A DNA stretch of 64,000 bases. Origin: Amaurobius ferox. Its lineage: Eukaryota; Arthropoda; Arachnida; Araneae; Amaurobiidae. The stretch lies in NCBI GenBank assembly GCA_951213105.1, contig OX578134.1, positions 141,300,706 to 141,364,705 on the forward strand. Reading direction: 5' to 3'. Shown one piece after another: positions 1-11,104 of this stretch. The translations under genes were made by a program, and so were the position numbers. Every line of letters begins with the position of its first letter. The first letter of the stretch is position 1. The notes below the pieces were generated by a model. It was given only the letters and a program-made list of their open reading frames with translations. It was not told where the DNA came from and made no database searches.

Positions 1-247
1 TTTTTACTGCATTAATTGGTTAAGAAACATTAATAATGGGGCTGGAAGGGACCCGATAATGGGGACTAAATGATACTAATAATGAAGATTTAATGAGCTA
101 AATCCAGCTTAGTAGGGTAGGTTTGGTTAATATTGAATATCGGAGTACAAACTAATACATTTTACGTATGTCATAGGCTGACAGTTTGTTTTGGTTTTTG
201 ATCTCTATATGGCTCTAACATGCAGACATATTACACAAAGTGTCCAA

Positions 248-1113
248 GTCATTTATCTGTGTACAGGTTACTATGCGACATCAAATGTAGCAGTAGACAA
301 GTAATATAAAATTTTGACAAGCTATTCTGTGAGTTAATACAAAAAATATAAAATCGGAAACTTTATACACCTTGCTACACTGAACAAGGTAAATGCAACC
401 GTCTATACAGTATATAAATTTAATCACAAAGTATTCATATATAATGGCAATACATTTTTAGATGCGAATTGTACATTGGGTCACAAGTAAATACCATGGC
501 TGAGACACACTTCAATACCATGGTTGGGGCACAATGGATAATTGTTTACCAATGCTACGATTAAATGTAATTGATTTGAAAAATTTGTAACTTATCAAAA
601 TTAATACATTTTTATTGCTGCGACTTATACAAATGATTCAAATGAAATTTCGTGTGATGAACTTATGCAAAATGACAGTGGTCATTTATCTGTGTACAGG
701 TTACTATGCGACATCAAATGTAGCAGTAGACAAGTAATATAAAATTTTGACAAGCTATTCTGTGAGTTAATACAAAAAATATAAAATCGGAAACTTTATA
801 CGCCTTGCTACACTGAACAAGGTAAATGCAACTGTCTATACAGCATATAAATTTAATCACAAAGTATTCATATATAATGGCAATACATTTTTAGATGCGA
901 ATTGTACATTGGGTCACAACTAAATACCATGGTTGAGACACACTTCAATACCATGGTTGGGGCACAATGGATAATTGTTTACCAATGCTACGATTAAATG
1001 TAATTGATTTGAAAAATTTGTAACTTATCAAAATTAATACATTTTTATTGCTGCGACTTATACAAATGATTCAAATGAAATTTCGTGTGATGAACTTATG
1101 CAAAATGACAGTG
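248..1113. repeat. 433-bp head-to-tail tandem duplication
   Basis: Positions 248-680 and 681-1113 are two direct copies of the same 433 bases with no spacer. I count about five single-base differences by eye, for example in the stretch holding TATACACC in copy 1 and TATACGCC in copy 2, so the duplication is recent. Each copy contains two near-identical short blocks around ATACCATGG (near 490-525 in copy 1, 923-960 in copy 2). No open frame spans the unit. Confidence 0.95.
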
Positions 1114-2700
1114 GTATCGTTCGTGATGATAGTGAACGTGGAAATTACATTTTTAACACTTTACAACAAAGATGAAAAGTGTTTATGACTTTGTTCATTC
1201 TATCTGTCTGTCTGTCCGTTAACACGATAACTTCCGTAAAAATGACTTAATCAAAGTGAAATTTTAGTATGTCGTTCAGACGGTCTGTAAGACCTATGGG
1301 AATATAAATGAATAATATCACCCAATTAGTTTTGGATTGAACCCGGGTTGAAAAAAATGAAATATATTGAGCCCTATGGGATCTAATTTTGCAAACATTT
1401 TTTAAGCGGATTAAAATTCACAAATTGCTTCGAAAATTTTAGATAATATTCAAATTGTTCCATAAAATATATAAAAAGAATTAGCGAAATATATTCAGTA
1501 GTTTTTTAAATTAAAATTAAAATAATAATAACACCTCTTATATGAAGCGATCACGTGACCATGATATGAAAAGATCGCGTGACCCACTTCAAAATGAAGT
1601 ATGGCATCCATCTTGTCCCAAAATCATGATTTTTAAAGTTCTTTTTAATTCATATTGAGGGTTGTATCCGTCCTAAAACCACTTTATTTTTGCTTAAATT
1701 CTGTGCATCTACATACTGAAACAACGCAATTACAATATATTTGAGTTTAAATGATCATCCAAATTTGATTATTTCTACAACGATGCTTATTTTTCACTTA
1801 TGTAAAATGTAAACAGCAAAATATGTAGAATGAGTTGTATTAGAATTGCTGTATTTCTTTAACACAAAATTATTTAGCTCATGGAGTCTGTATAGCTGAT
1901 ATGAATGAAATATTCATTGATTTTACAAAGAGAAGGACGATTTTTTCGATGAAGTTTTATACATAGAGTTTAATCACTTGTAGCTCCATGGTCTTTATTT
2001 TTAAATAAAATAAATTATTATAGTATTGTGATGAATGAAATGAATGGGAAATTGTTTATGCATGAAATGCTGCTTTTATAGAGAGAGCCAGGCGTGTTAT
2101 TTTTTCTATTACGTCATTTGAATGAATTTCAGTTGTTTTCGATGAAGATTTCAAATATAATAAATTACCGGAGTATTATGATAATTCTAAAATTATTATC
2201 AAGGAATGTATCACATTTTCGATATGTTTAAACCAGGCAATTTATATTTCAGTACCGCCATTTGAATTAAGTTCGTTTTTTTCGATGAAGGTTTAAGTTT
2301 TCAAATAAAATAAATTAATGTAGTATTGTGATAAGTTTTAAAATATTACCGAGGAATATATTGCATTTTAGACATGTTTAAATAAAATTGCATTGAAGTT
2401 GGAAAGTGTTTCATAATCAATGCTTTAAGCATGATTGATCTTTATTGTTATTAAATTGTGTTTGAAATAATAAAATAATATCTAAGAATGATTTAAGAGT
2501 AATGTAAAACGGGCTTGAACCAAGAGTTAGTTACAAGAGTGGGAAAATAATATCTTGCATTTTTTTTACATTTTAAACAAGTTTCACGATACCATTATGT
2601 GGATAAAGTGTTTGTTGTGTGGAATCGCAGCTTTGATGATCTTAATATTTTGCTTGATAGAATTCATAATGTTTAACTATTTATAATACTAATAATTCCA
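1114..2700. other. AT-rich intergenic sequence with degenerate repeats
   Basis: No gene is supported here. A short CTGT run lies near 1200-1217, inside a stretch resembling the simple-repeat end of old interspersed elements. Three degenerate copies of a motif reading roughly TTTTCGATGAAG, then AAATAAAATAAATTA, then GTATTGTGAT start near 1943, 2136 and 2279, with unequal spacing of about 193 and 143 bases. This looks like an old, decayed tandem repeat. Stops are frequent in all frames. Confidence 0.5.
1549..1584. promoter_or_regulatory. Paired E-box-like sites (TCACGTGAC / TCGCGTGAC)
   Basis: GATCACGTGACC at 1549-1560 contains the palindrome TCACGTGA, a canonical E-box core. GATCGCGTGACC follows at 1573-1584, 24 bases later, as a one-base variant. 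The pair stands out in AT-rich DNA, but there is no gene next to it and function is not shown. It may simply be a small tandem repeat. Confidence 0.25.
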
Positions 2701-3105
2701 AACCACCGTTTCTCGTAATTTTACTTTTACCAATATCTGTGTTCCTGGTAAATATTTTTACCCCATTACCTATTCAAAAGCCTCTCTCATTACCTCTTTT
2801 GAAAGACCTTTCAAATTTTGTTCTTCTATTAAAAGTACAAACATTGTAATTAATTTTATGTTTGGCTTTCAGATTATGCCTCCCCCCCATATATACCTAC
2901 AATTTCATTTATAAAATTTACTCTGTTTAAAACGTAATTATCCCAATTCCTCCCTCACTCCTTATACTACTGATTTACCATATAAAACTAGTCTTCTATT
3001 CAATCCTACGATATATCATCCTCTTGCTCTCTTTCCTAAAGCATTTATTTTTCAGGCCTGTTAATTCCGCTCTCATTACTATGTTCAGCCGTATTAGAAG
3101 TTTGA

Positions 3106-3264
3106 AGTCAGGCTGGGGTGTATATTGTTCCCTTTATTTCTTCTGACGATATTTATAAGTTGTATATTGATAATACTAAACGTTCTGAAAGTACTAGATT
3201 AACCGAGCATGTCCGCCATATTATAAATGATAAAATATCCACTGTTTATCCCAAACTGTTCTAA
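3106..3264 (+). pseudogene. Penelope-like element remnant, GIY-YIG endonuclease domain
   Basis: A 52-codon open stretch contains the hallmark order of the Penelope-like element (PLE) GIY-YIG endonuclease. It reads SQAGVYIVPF, then YIDNTKR about ten residues later, then TRLTEH. In intact PLEs the same block reads roughly SxAGVYxVPC, then YxGxT-R, then RLxEH. The glycine of the YIG motif is D here, the usual cysteines are missing, and TGA lies immediately upstream (3103-3105) with TAA at 3262-3264. The reverse transcriptase that should precede it is not recognisable. This is a dead fragment on the + strand. The family call rests on motif order only. Confidence 0.6.
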
Positions 3265-3748
3265 ATGAGAAATGTGTTTACTTATTTAATAAGACGTTCC
3301 TTTTAATGTGTAGTAATAGCACTGCAATAGTTTACTTTATGATTCTTTGTTTGTCACCTAACTGACTTATAAATGCTTTATACAAGGAAGTCATGTATTT
3401 TGTCTTAAAAGCAGTAGTTTGATTTTAGTGCCATTTTTCTTTATCGAGATTTTATTTACAATTTTAATCATGTACAAAAACGTACTTTTTCTTTGCGTCT
3501 TATTTTTGATTTTACAAAGGTAAAACCGTTTTATACGTACATAATACTTCAATTTTTAAAATATTATTAAAATCTTGGTATATCTATCTGTCTGAACGGC
3601 CTTTTAATTTCTTACCTTTGTAAATAGTATAATTTTTTGTCTTTCTCTCAATTTCTACTGGCTACTGCATGACAGTTGGTATTGTGCAAATTTTAAAATT
3701 GAAACATGAACTGTGTTTATAGGTCCATTTTACTGTTACATGTTTCAT

Positions 3749-3791
3749 GCCTCTGAGATAAAGCGGCTTATACGCCCGAAAGCATTAAGGC
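3749..3791 (+). ncRNA. Hammerhead-like motif remnant in PLE 3' region
   Basis: About 490 bases after the endonuclease fragment there is CTGAGATAAAGCGGC, then TTATA, then CGCCCGAAAGC, enclosed by GCCT and AAGGC that can pair. PLEs carry hammerhead ribozyme motifs (CTGANGA, a stem, then GAAA) in their terminal repeats, and the spacing here fits. The CTGANGA box is imperfect (CTGAGAT), so cleavage activity is unlikely. It supports a PLE remnant spanning roughly 3060-3830. Confidence 0.35.
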
Positions 3792-3829
3792 GATTCCTAT
3801 TTTTTGTTGTAATTGAAACGCCCTATAAT

Positions 3830-5650
3830 TTGAAAATAAGTTTTTTTATTTTATAAGCTGTAATATTTGATAGTACTAAAAGTTCTTCAAATTAATTTCT
3901 ACAAAACATAAGCGTATTTACATTACTGTGCATCGGATGCAAACGGATTTATTATGTCCTATTCATTGAAGTGGCATCAAAGCAGAAAAATATTTCTAAT
4001 TCATATACATTTACGAAATACATGCATTATAATTTAAACAATGGTTTACGATTTGAAGAAGATAATGACTTATTAGAAAGCGTTGTTCACTGGTTATGCA
4101 TGAAAAACACCATTTCAAATTAAAAGTCATTTAAACATATGTAAATTAAAATCAGATGATGCTATTTCGGACAAAATAGGTGTTGGATGTATATCTCCCT
4201 CTCTCCTGTTTATATCAATAGATATTTACATTGGACTGGCATTTAAAAACGCTGACAGTCATTTACTTTATACAAACTGTATTCGTAAAAGTATGAGTTT
4301 ACATTATACTTTTCGAAAATATATTTTTAAACCATTATGTGATTATTTGAATTGTATCGTGCCGTTAAATAACATTTTCGTTAATATTATTCTATTAAAT
4401 ATGGCTAATATATATTCTATAATTATGACTTCATACATTATGAAGTCATTTTGGTTAGAGAAACAATCGAATTTTCTCATGACTAGTTAAGTCATAAAAA
4501 TTGGAACCAGATATAATGGGCAAATACGTTGGATAACATATATAATAAAGGTTCTAAAATAATTTTTAAAATATATTTTATAGACTGAAAGTATTCTTTT
4601 AAACATGCCTCATTTTAGATGCTTTCCAAAATGATCATCCTCACTGTAATTAATGATATCCTAGATAATTGTTTTCTGTTCAATGAGTTTACTGTAAAGT
4701 GACTATTTTGGAGCTCCGGTAATCTATATCATCCAAGTCCGGCAAATTATAACAAGAATTTCAAAAATTTTCGTGACTTTCAACTGACTTTTAGTTTGTG
4801 GCACATGGGATTCAAAATGCCAGAATTAAAGAATTTTCCAATACCGTATGTGGCATGTTCTTTTTAATAGAATGTTTCAAAACATTCTAACGGAGGAGGA
4901 AGGTATTTCCAATCTGCTGAAATTATTAGGAGCTAAAGCGTATAGATTGGAATGAAAAGCTTTTGAGGATCAATGAATAACTTCATTTTATATCACTCAA
5001 ATTTGTGTTTCAGAAAATAAATCTTCCGACGTGATTATATTCAGAAATGAACAAAGCTTAAGTAATAAATTTCCTGTCTATGTCAAAATTGCTGACTTTT
5101 TGAAATCTATTAAGATAAATATATCTGTATGTTGGTAAGTAGTAATATTACTGTCTAGTATAAAGAGGTAAATTTTTATTGTAGCAGTTTTGTTGAGTTA
5201 TATCCAAGATGTGAATAAATGAACGATGTGTCATGTCTCTAAAATTATAATAATGCAGTCTGAAAAGACACATATCGATCCTATCGAATAATTACTGAAC
5301 GAATGGTGTGAGACGCATCCCAGGCGTACGCAATGAAGTGACTTTGATGGATAAATAAATAACATTTATGGATATTGTGAGAAACTCAGAATATGATCTT
5401 GTGCAGTCATAGACCTCCGAGTAGAAGCATCCCAGCTTAAAATTCGAAAACAAAGCCATTAAGATGTTCGTCACCACCAGAATCTGTTTGGCAATGCAGA
5501 ATAAAGACATTAAGCCTGTTATTAAACACGAGGGGAACTAGGATTCCAAGAATAGAGCTCTCGTGGAGGTCTATGCGTAATTGAATTCTCAGATGAAATT
5601 CAAAGGAATAGGCTACGGTGATCTGATTGGCTGGGTAGTTTATAGAATGA
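3830..5650. other. AT-rich sequence without recognisable genes
   Basis: Only short open frames occur: a 65-codon frame at 4293-4490 on + and a 72-codon frame at 5292-5510 on -. Neither has recognisable motifs and both are a length expected by chance. The stretch 5280-5640 has more G+C than its surroundings and could hold an old transposon or exon fragment, but I could not match it to anything else in the window. Confidence 0.4.
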
Positions 5651-5672
5651 TATATATGAAATAGAATCGCAT

Positions 5673-5723
5673 CAGGTGTCTCGTGGTGAATTCCTCAGAG
5701 GGGAATTCACCACGAGACACCTG
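5673..5723. repeat. Perfect palindrome: 22-bp stem, 7-base loop
   Basis: Arms 5673-5694 and 5702-5723 are exact reverse complements. The left arm begins CAGGTGTCTCGTGG and ends GAATTCC; the loop is TCAGAGG. No mismatch occurs over 22 pairs. RNA from either strand would form a tight hairpin, and the DNA could extrude as a cruciform. It could be a fold-back made by template switching, the tip of an inverted-repeat transposon, or a small-RNA hairpin. A miRNA precursor usually has imperfect pairing and a longer stem, so that reading is weak. Confidence 0.9.
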
Positions 5724-5729
5724 TCATAG

Positions 5730-7100
5730 AAGTCGCATTGAGAGCAGACCGCTGGGCGAGCAGTTGATGATATGGAGAGTAGGACCACTTATATGCCTCT
5801 CACCATTCCAAAGATATGAATATGGTAGATTGTAGAATGTTTGCAAAGAATGGAGATTTCGTAAGATCGAAAGCTCTGTGTTTGATTTATGTCGAAACCC
5901 CGGCTTCATTTCTTTTAGCGTACTCACCGATTCGACAAACACATTGCGGATGCCGATCATTATCACATTAGATGCAATTCACATATAATTTTCACGAAAA
6001 GCTCTGGTATTTCTTTAGCATCAGAAACCTAAGCCATTTAATGCATTAACTTATTCAATTCCCTGCTCAAGTGTAGATAAAAATACCTTCAGATAAAATT
6101 ATAATGGGAATATTAAACTTATTTTGTCATTTGATACATAGACAATTAGTGCTACGAGTTTTCCATTCCGCTAGTACATTTTTTATAAAGAACAACAATT
6201 TTTATCATATCTCGTTGTTCATATTTTCTCTTTAATAATAAGTTCAAAATAATAATGGAGACAAAATGGTTCCAATAACAGAGACATACTGGTCCCAAAT
6301 AACTGGAAGAGAATGGAATAGCCGTTTTCATCCAGCCAAGGACATATCTCTAAGATGTTTGCATATTCAATTCTTACCAGGCACACCCGTCATTTTATTC
6401 CAGATTCTAGTCCACAGGATTTTGCAACTCGCAATAAGTACGTCTCTTATATATAATATCTGAGTTTGAGACTGTAAATTATTTTGTTAAGACATCTCTT
6501 GGCCGTCATTTTATCTCGATCTTTTCCGAAAGAAAATTATTCGATTTTCCTAATATTTTCTTTGCAGACAAAAACCTGAAAACGAATTTTATACTCTGAC
6601 CAACCTGATGAGTTTTTTACTTTAAAGTAAAACTAGTTAATCTAATATTTACTAAATTAATTGATGTAGAAAGAACGTTATTTTACAGTCGTCAAATCTA
6701 TAAACATACATATTAATTTTTGAAACGTTTTAAATTTTCGTGTATTTCATGTCTTTGTGGAACAGGACAATTTCAAATATGTTTGTATGCCAATAATATT
6801 TATTATTTAATAAAAATAAATGTTACTAGTATACTGAAAAATAAATCATTAGCTATTAAACAGATTAATGCATTGTAAATGTTAACAATATTAAACAAAA
6901 CTGTTAAAGTTGTTCTACTAAACGCAATAATTAATATAAAAAATAAAATATTGAGATATCTTTACAGTGAAAATATAATAAAAAAACAGAGAAGCTTAAT
7001 ACGGAAAGAAATATAGTATTCGCTATTATTAAAAGCCGTTATTGAACATGCCTTACCAATTTTCTGGGGTAAGATACACAAATGTGACAACATTAGCGAG
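5730..7100. other. AT-rich sequence, possible decayed exon near 6250-6460
   Basis: Mostly unremarkable AT-rich DNA. Around 6250-6460 the G+C content rises, and the minus strand has two adjoining open stretches separated by one stop. The second reads through about 55 codons down to near 6230. There is no recognised motif and no other copy in this window. It lies downstream, on the minus strand, of the exon-like frame at 7127-7414, so it could be a neighbouring exon remnant; that is a guess. Confidence 0.3.
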
Positions 7101-7126
7101 ATAAAATGCAATAATTATATCTTAAC

Positions 7127-7414
7127 CTATAAGCAATATCCGTAAGAGTTTGCACAGAAATCGTAAAATCTGAAATTGGGCTCATTGTAGGGTAACTGGA
7201 AACACATTCTTTCATTAACGTCAGAGACAGGAACGTCTGGAATTTTCTGCGCAAAAGTAAAATACGGTTTCTCAACAACTCGGTTCTTTTGGAGGCATTT
7301 TGAGAGAAGGTCACCAATTAAGGATCCTGTGCAAATATAAGATAGCAAGCAGCCTCGGGCATCATCGATATTTGCTAATTTAAGGAACTCTAAAAGTGAT
7401 TCTCCTGCGTTAAT
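7127..7414 (-). CDS. Exon-like open frame of an unrecognised protein
   Basis: Minus-strand frame of 95 codons with no internal stop, in DNA where stops are common; an in-frame TAA precedes it at 7415-7417 and it ends with TAG. The product is cysteine-containing and of mixed composition. Residues near the start read SLLEFLKLANIDDARG, the middle has DLLSKCLQKN and YFTFAQKIPD, and the end has YNEPNFRFYDFC. Frame-matched relatives occur in A1, A2 and B1-B3: FNEPNF and FC-N-Y in A2, FAQK in A2, and AR-C or ARG after a DI pair in all classes. This coincidence over several decayed copies is the main evidence that the frame once coded. Directly upstream, a frame-shifted conserved stretch reads LIRKQLMSEEL in Y0, with LIRKQLMAEEL in A1. 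No signal peptide or complete gene model is visible. It may be a last exon or itself a pseudogene. I recognise no family. Confidence 0.5.
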   Translation of the reverse strand: MNAGESLLEFLKLANIDDARGCLLSYICTGSLIGDLLSKCLQKNRVVEKPYFTFAQKIPDVPVSDVNERMCFQLPYNEPNFRFYDFCANSYGYCL

Positions 7415-8194
7415 TTAATCTTAAAGCTTCCACTTCGAGCCTTAGTTCCTCTGACATTAATTGTTTTCTGATAAGGATATTATTTTAAAGTTAGTTTACG
7501 TCATTTCCAATGTGTTCTGACTTGCCTTTAATCTGATAGTTAAGAATTTACAGGCAGTAATGTGATTAAAGATGTTATTATGAATATGATGGCCGCCGAA
7601 TTAATAGGTTTACCGTCGCTACATAATAATTAGCCATTTCGTAAATTAAGCAGATCAGAATTGTTTTTTTGAATTTATGAACAGTTTTATATGTTATTGA
7701 ATACTGCTGTAATATGCCATATATTATTTAGCTAATTAAATTGTATTATGCATTGTGCTGATTATGTTTAATAAATACATAATTTAATGAAAATATATCT
7801 TGATATTGCATGAAAGAGACCGATTACCGATTCACTTGCTTCTACAACGGATTTTGATATCAAGGGAAATAATCTGTATTATAGAATATGAATATATATG
7901 ATTAGAAAAAAACTGGTTCAACAAAAATTAGGATTTCAATTTACTACATACAATGTATAATTATCTTTACACATTTTTGGATTTTAATGAAATTTTCAAA
8001 TTATTTTTCCATTTCATAATTTCTTTTTTTTTAAACGAAGATGGCTAAACTAAAAAAGAGATAATATCTAAATATTATATATTCGTTAAACAGAAATAGA
8101 TGAGCAAATCAATGCACTGTAAATAGCGTCTCTCTTGCGTATCATATTTTTATATTTTGAACGCGTTTAATTTCTCATCAGTATTAATGAAAAT

Positions 8195-8520
8195 CTATAT
8201 CCAACAACTTTTTCCAATGAAATTATGTACTCTTTTTTGCTACTTTTTACTTTATTCTTCTTCACTCTCGCAGTTTTTAATATTTGAATCTGGCATATGT
8301 TGCCAAATCTGAAATGGAATATCTTGCAGGAAAAATAGAACACAAAAGAAAAATATCTGAGTGTGCATAAAATGTCTACCTTTTTCCTTTGTTTCTAGAA
8401 CATATGAATATAATGGAAATTCTCAAAACCTCCTCATAGTCAAGTTGGGTTGAATTACGACCATTTTTAAGTTCTCTTTGAAAGCGTTTATTGATTAAAA
8501 ACCTTTAACAAACAAGTCAA
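8195..8520. repeat. Recurrent module X, copy in A1
   Basis: One of eight related stretches of about 300 bases. Shared landmarks on the + strand are CATCTGTTGCCAAAT or close, then AATAACTTGCAGGAAAAATA, then TGCATAAA, then TTTCTTGAACAT or close, and finally TTATTGATTGAAA. Other copies are at 22260-22560, 26690-27010, 28795-29160, 32310-32615, 37540-37860, 42895-43215 and 58840-59190. Frames are not conserved between copies, so a coding role is not supported. It could be an old interspersed element, or promoter or UTR sequence of a duplicated gene. Confidence 0.6.
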
Positions 8521-8672
8521 ATATTTTGGATAGTGATCCGTTTATTTTGACCCGTTAATCGGACCAGTTTGGCCAGGACTCCATTGAAAAATCGTGCTGT
8601 CACCTAAAAATCGTGGTAACCACATTCAGCGCAATTGGTGTAAATTATATTTTGACCACAACACAAGAGTAT

Positions 8673-8691
8673 AACACACACACACACACAC
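8673..8691. repeat. (AC)n microsatellite
   Basis: About nine AC units at 8673-8691. The A2 counterpart near 43390 lacks the run (ATAACTATTCG), so the array expanded in A1 or contracted in A2. Confidence 0.9.
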
Positions 8692-9289
8692 TATTCGCCA
8701 ATATCCAATTCCTAAGAACTATCCGGTTTAGTTATTGTACATCGTATTTAATTTCATTTTTCTGAGTTCACAATCGAAACGTATGAAATATTAATTATCA
8801 CTAAGAAAACTTTCTCAAAACTATAAATTTTCTTGTGCCTGCTAACACTGGGAAAGTAGGCAGTACCACACACATGATTAAATATTTATAGAAATTGTGG
8901 TGAAAGAAACTTGACATTGGAGTTTATAATTTTGTATAAATAATAAATGATCTCTTGGATTGAATTATTATTCTAAATTAATAATGATTGTGAATCGAAT
9001 AGTTCCTACATTGAGTCGTGACCCCATTATAACACACAGTTATTTCTTTGCACGAGTTCATAGAATATAAACATTAATTAACATACTACACGTTGAATTC
9101 CACATTTTTAACTTTTAAAATAAATATTATTTATTTACACATGTTATGTTTAAAATTATAACTCCATTGACTTTAATAAATGCTTTAAGAAGGAGAAAGT
9201 ATACGTGTGTGAGCAGGCTTTATAATATTACCCCAAAATCAATATTTGACCTAATCTATAAGCAGATAGGCACATAGTACTGCTTGTTG

Positions 9290-9960
9290 GTTTGTTGCCC
9301 TTCATGCTTGAAATGTTGGCCTTTCCTTTTTCTGATCTTTTGAGGGCAGCTTTCTTTTTTCTAACTCACTCTTAAATTCCAACATAACGACTACACTGCT
9401 CGTAAACACGACTCTCTTTGACAGTCATTGCCTGAAAATGAACGCTAATGGACAGTCATTCTTGTTGGCTGCTCTCTCACTCTCTCTCCTTGAATTCCAA
9501 TTTTTATATATTTAGCGAATTTTCTATTTGTTGCCACATCACTTTGCCGGACGTCCTGATACACCCTCCGTATCTCTCATTGATTGCTCCTCAGTGCAAT
9601 GTAGCAACACTTTTCTTCATTGGCCACCCGATTTTCAAATGATGCTTAGTTGAAACATCGGAACTACGGGATTTCTGCCCCAACCACACCTGTAATTTAT
9701 GTGAAGTGAATTTATTGGGGTCATGACCCTCTGGTCCAAAACTGTCGTAAAACGACTCCTACCAATCCACGCCTTATTCCATTGTATATTCGTAAATATT
9801 AAAACTGCATAAATGCCTCCTGCTCTCACAGAAATAAAATATTTAACAAAAATCTCTGATGTAGGAAACACATTACTTTCCCTATATAATGCAAGTAATT
9901 CTCTCGATGCGAAATAATGTTGCACCATATCCACGGCAAAATGTTTTCATTTTGAAAAGT
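9290..9960 (-). mobile_element. LTR- or promoter-like repeat fragment (A1 copy)
   Basis: On the minus strand this stretch contains a TATA-like box (TATATAAAAA near 9505-9515), then a purine-rich GAGAGAGAGTGAGAGAG tract, and upstream an open stretch of 99 codons (9635-9934). The layout of an AT-rich upstream part, TATA box and GA tract resembles the U3-R part of an LTR. The A2 counterpart (43975-44650) keeps the same layout with a changed TATA box and an altered open frame. I found no clear TG...CA ends or second LTR, so the class stays open. Confidence 0.35.
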
Positions 9961-10094
9961 ATTCTAACACGTAGCACTTTTCTGTATGCCAACATGCAAA
10001 ATCATTAAGTACCAAATTAGCTTAAATATAGCTGGACAATTTGGGATATTCCTAAAATGTACTAAGCAATATAATCCATTATATTAAAATATGT

Positions 10095-10770
10095 AAATTA
10101 CAATTTCATCAAATTGGCATCAATTTCGTAACTTTAACGTGATGTTTGCCAATTTGGCGCCATTTTCGTCAATTTGATCCTACATTTAAAAGTCTCACAG
10201 GTTGCATATACTTTGCCAAACTAGTCGGTAATATTGCCAATATTTTACCACATGTTACATATTTGATAATACTTACTATTCTTCTGTTTATGTATTTTTA
10301 GCACGTTTATTTGAAAAACCTGCAATATCATGATAACGTTTCAAGGTATCTTTCGAAAGTTTATGTCCTCCGTTTTAAAATAAAAATATACGTAAATATA
10401 TGATTGAGTATTATTTTTTAATGCCATGATTTTTTTCAGGATTCTTTTAAAAATTCATTTAAAAATTTGAAAGTTTTTTAAATGTTTGATTGTTTTTAAA
10501 ATCGATACGATTGAAGTATTCACGGACCGTAATAATCATTTCAAATTATGTTTGAGCAGCTACATTCTTTCATGAAATATTGCATCCACTTATTCGCGAA
10601 CACACACACATGTGTACATGCATCATCTCATAATATTTGAAATAATATTGTCAAAATATTTGAATCTAATTCAAGGATGTTTGAATCGTTCTTTCCGGTA
10701 GAAAACTCGTGTTTCAATTTTCGACCCCGTCACAATAATTTACGTATACATTATACTATATATGTAGGGA
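10095..10770. mobile_element. Diverged Helentron-like non-autonomous element (A1)
   Basis: Reverse-oriented relative of the family seen intact at 35479-36330. Shared landmarks on the + strand are the CAATTTGGCGCCATTTTCG block near 10150, the CACACACACATGTG run near 10600, GGATGTTTGAATCGT, then TTTTCGACCCCGTCACAATAATTT and a degraded TATACATTATA hairpin near 10745-10765. It is more diverged than the copies in the B blocks. The A2 counterpart at 44795-45465 sits at the same place, so insertion predates the A duplication. Confidence 0.65.
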
Positions 10771-11104
10771 AAATAAAAATACTGAAAACAGATATTATTA
10801 TGTGTGCGCCCCAAAATTTTCCTACATTTTGTTAATTCTATTGTGTTCATTAGGCATAGTGTTTCATCTACAAAGCGATTTAGGAGATATTCCCCTAAAG
10901 TGTATGGTTTTTTTACCATTATTCAAAAGAAGATGTTCAAAATAACAAATAACATTCTGAAAAAAAGACGGCAAAATAAAAAAAAATATTTGAAGCATTA
11001 TTTTACAATACACACTTTCAAAGTTTAGAAGATCGACAGACATAAATTCGAAAACATCTGCAAGAAAATAATGCATTTCCGCATTTCCTAAAAAAATATG
11101 GACG

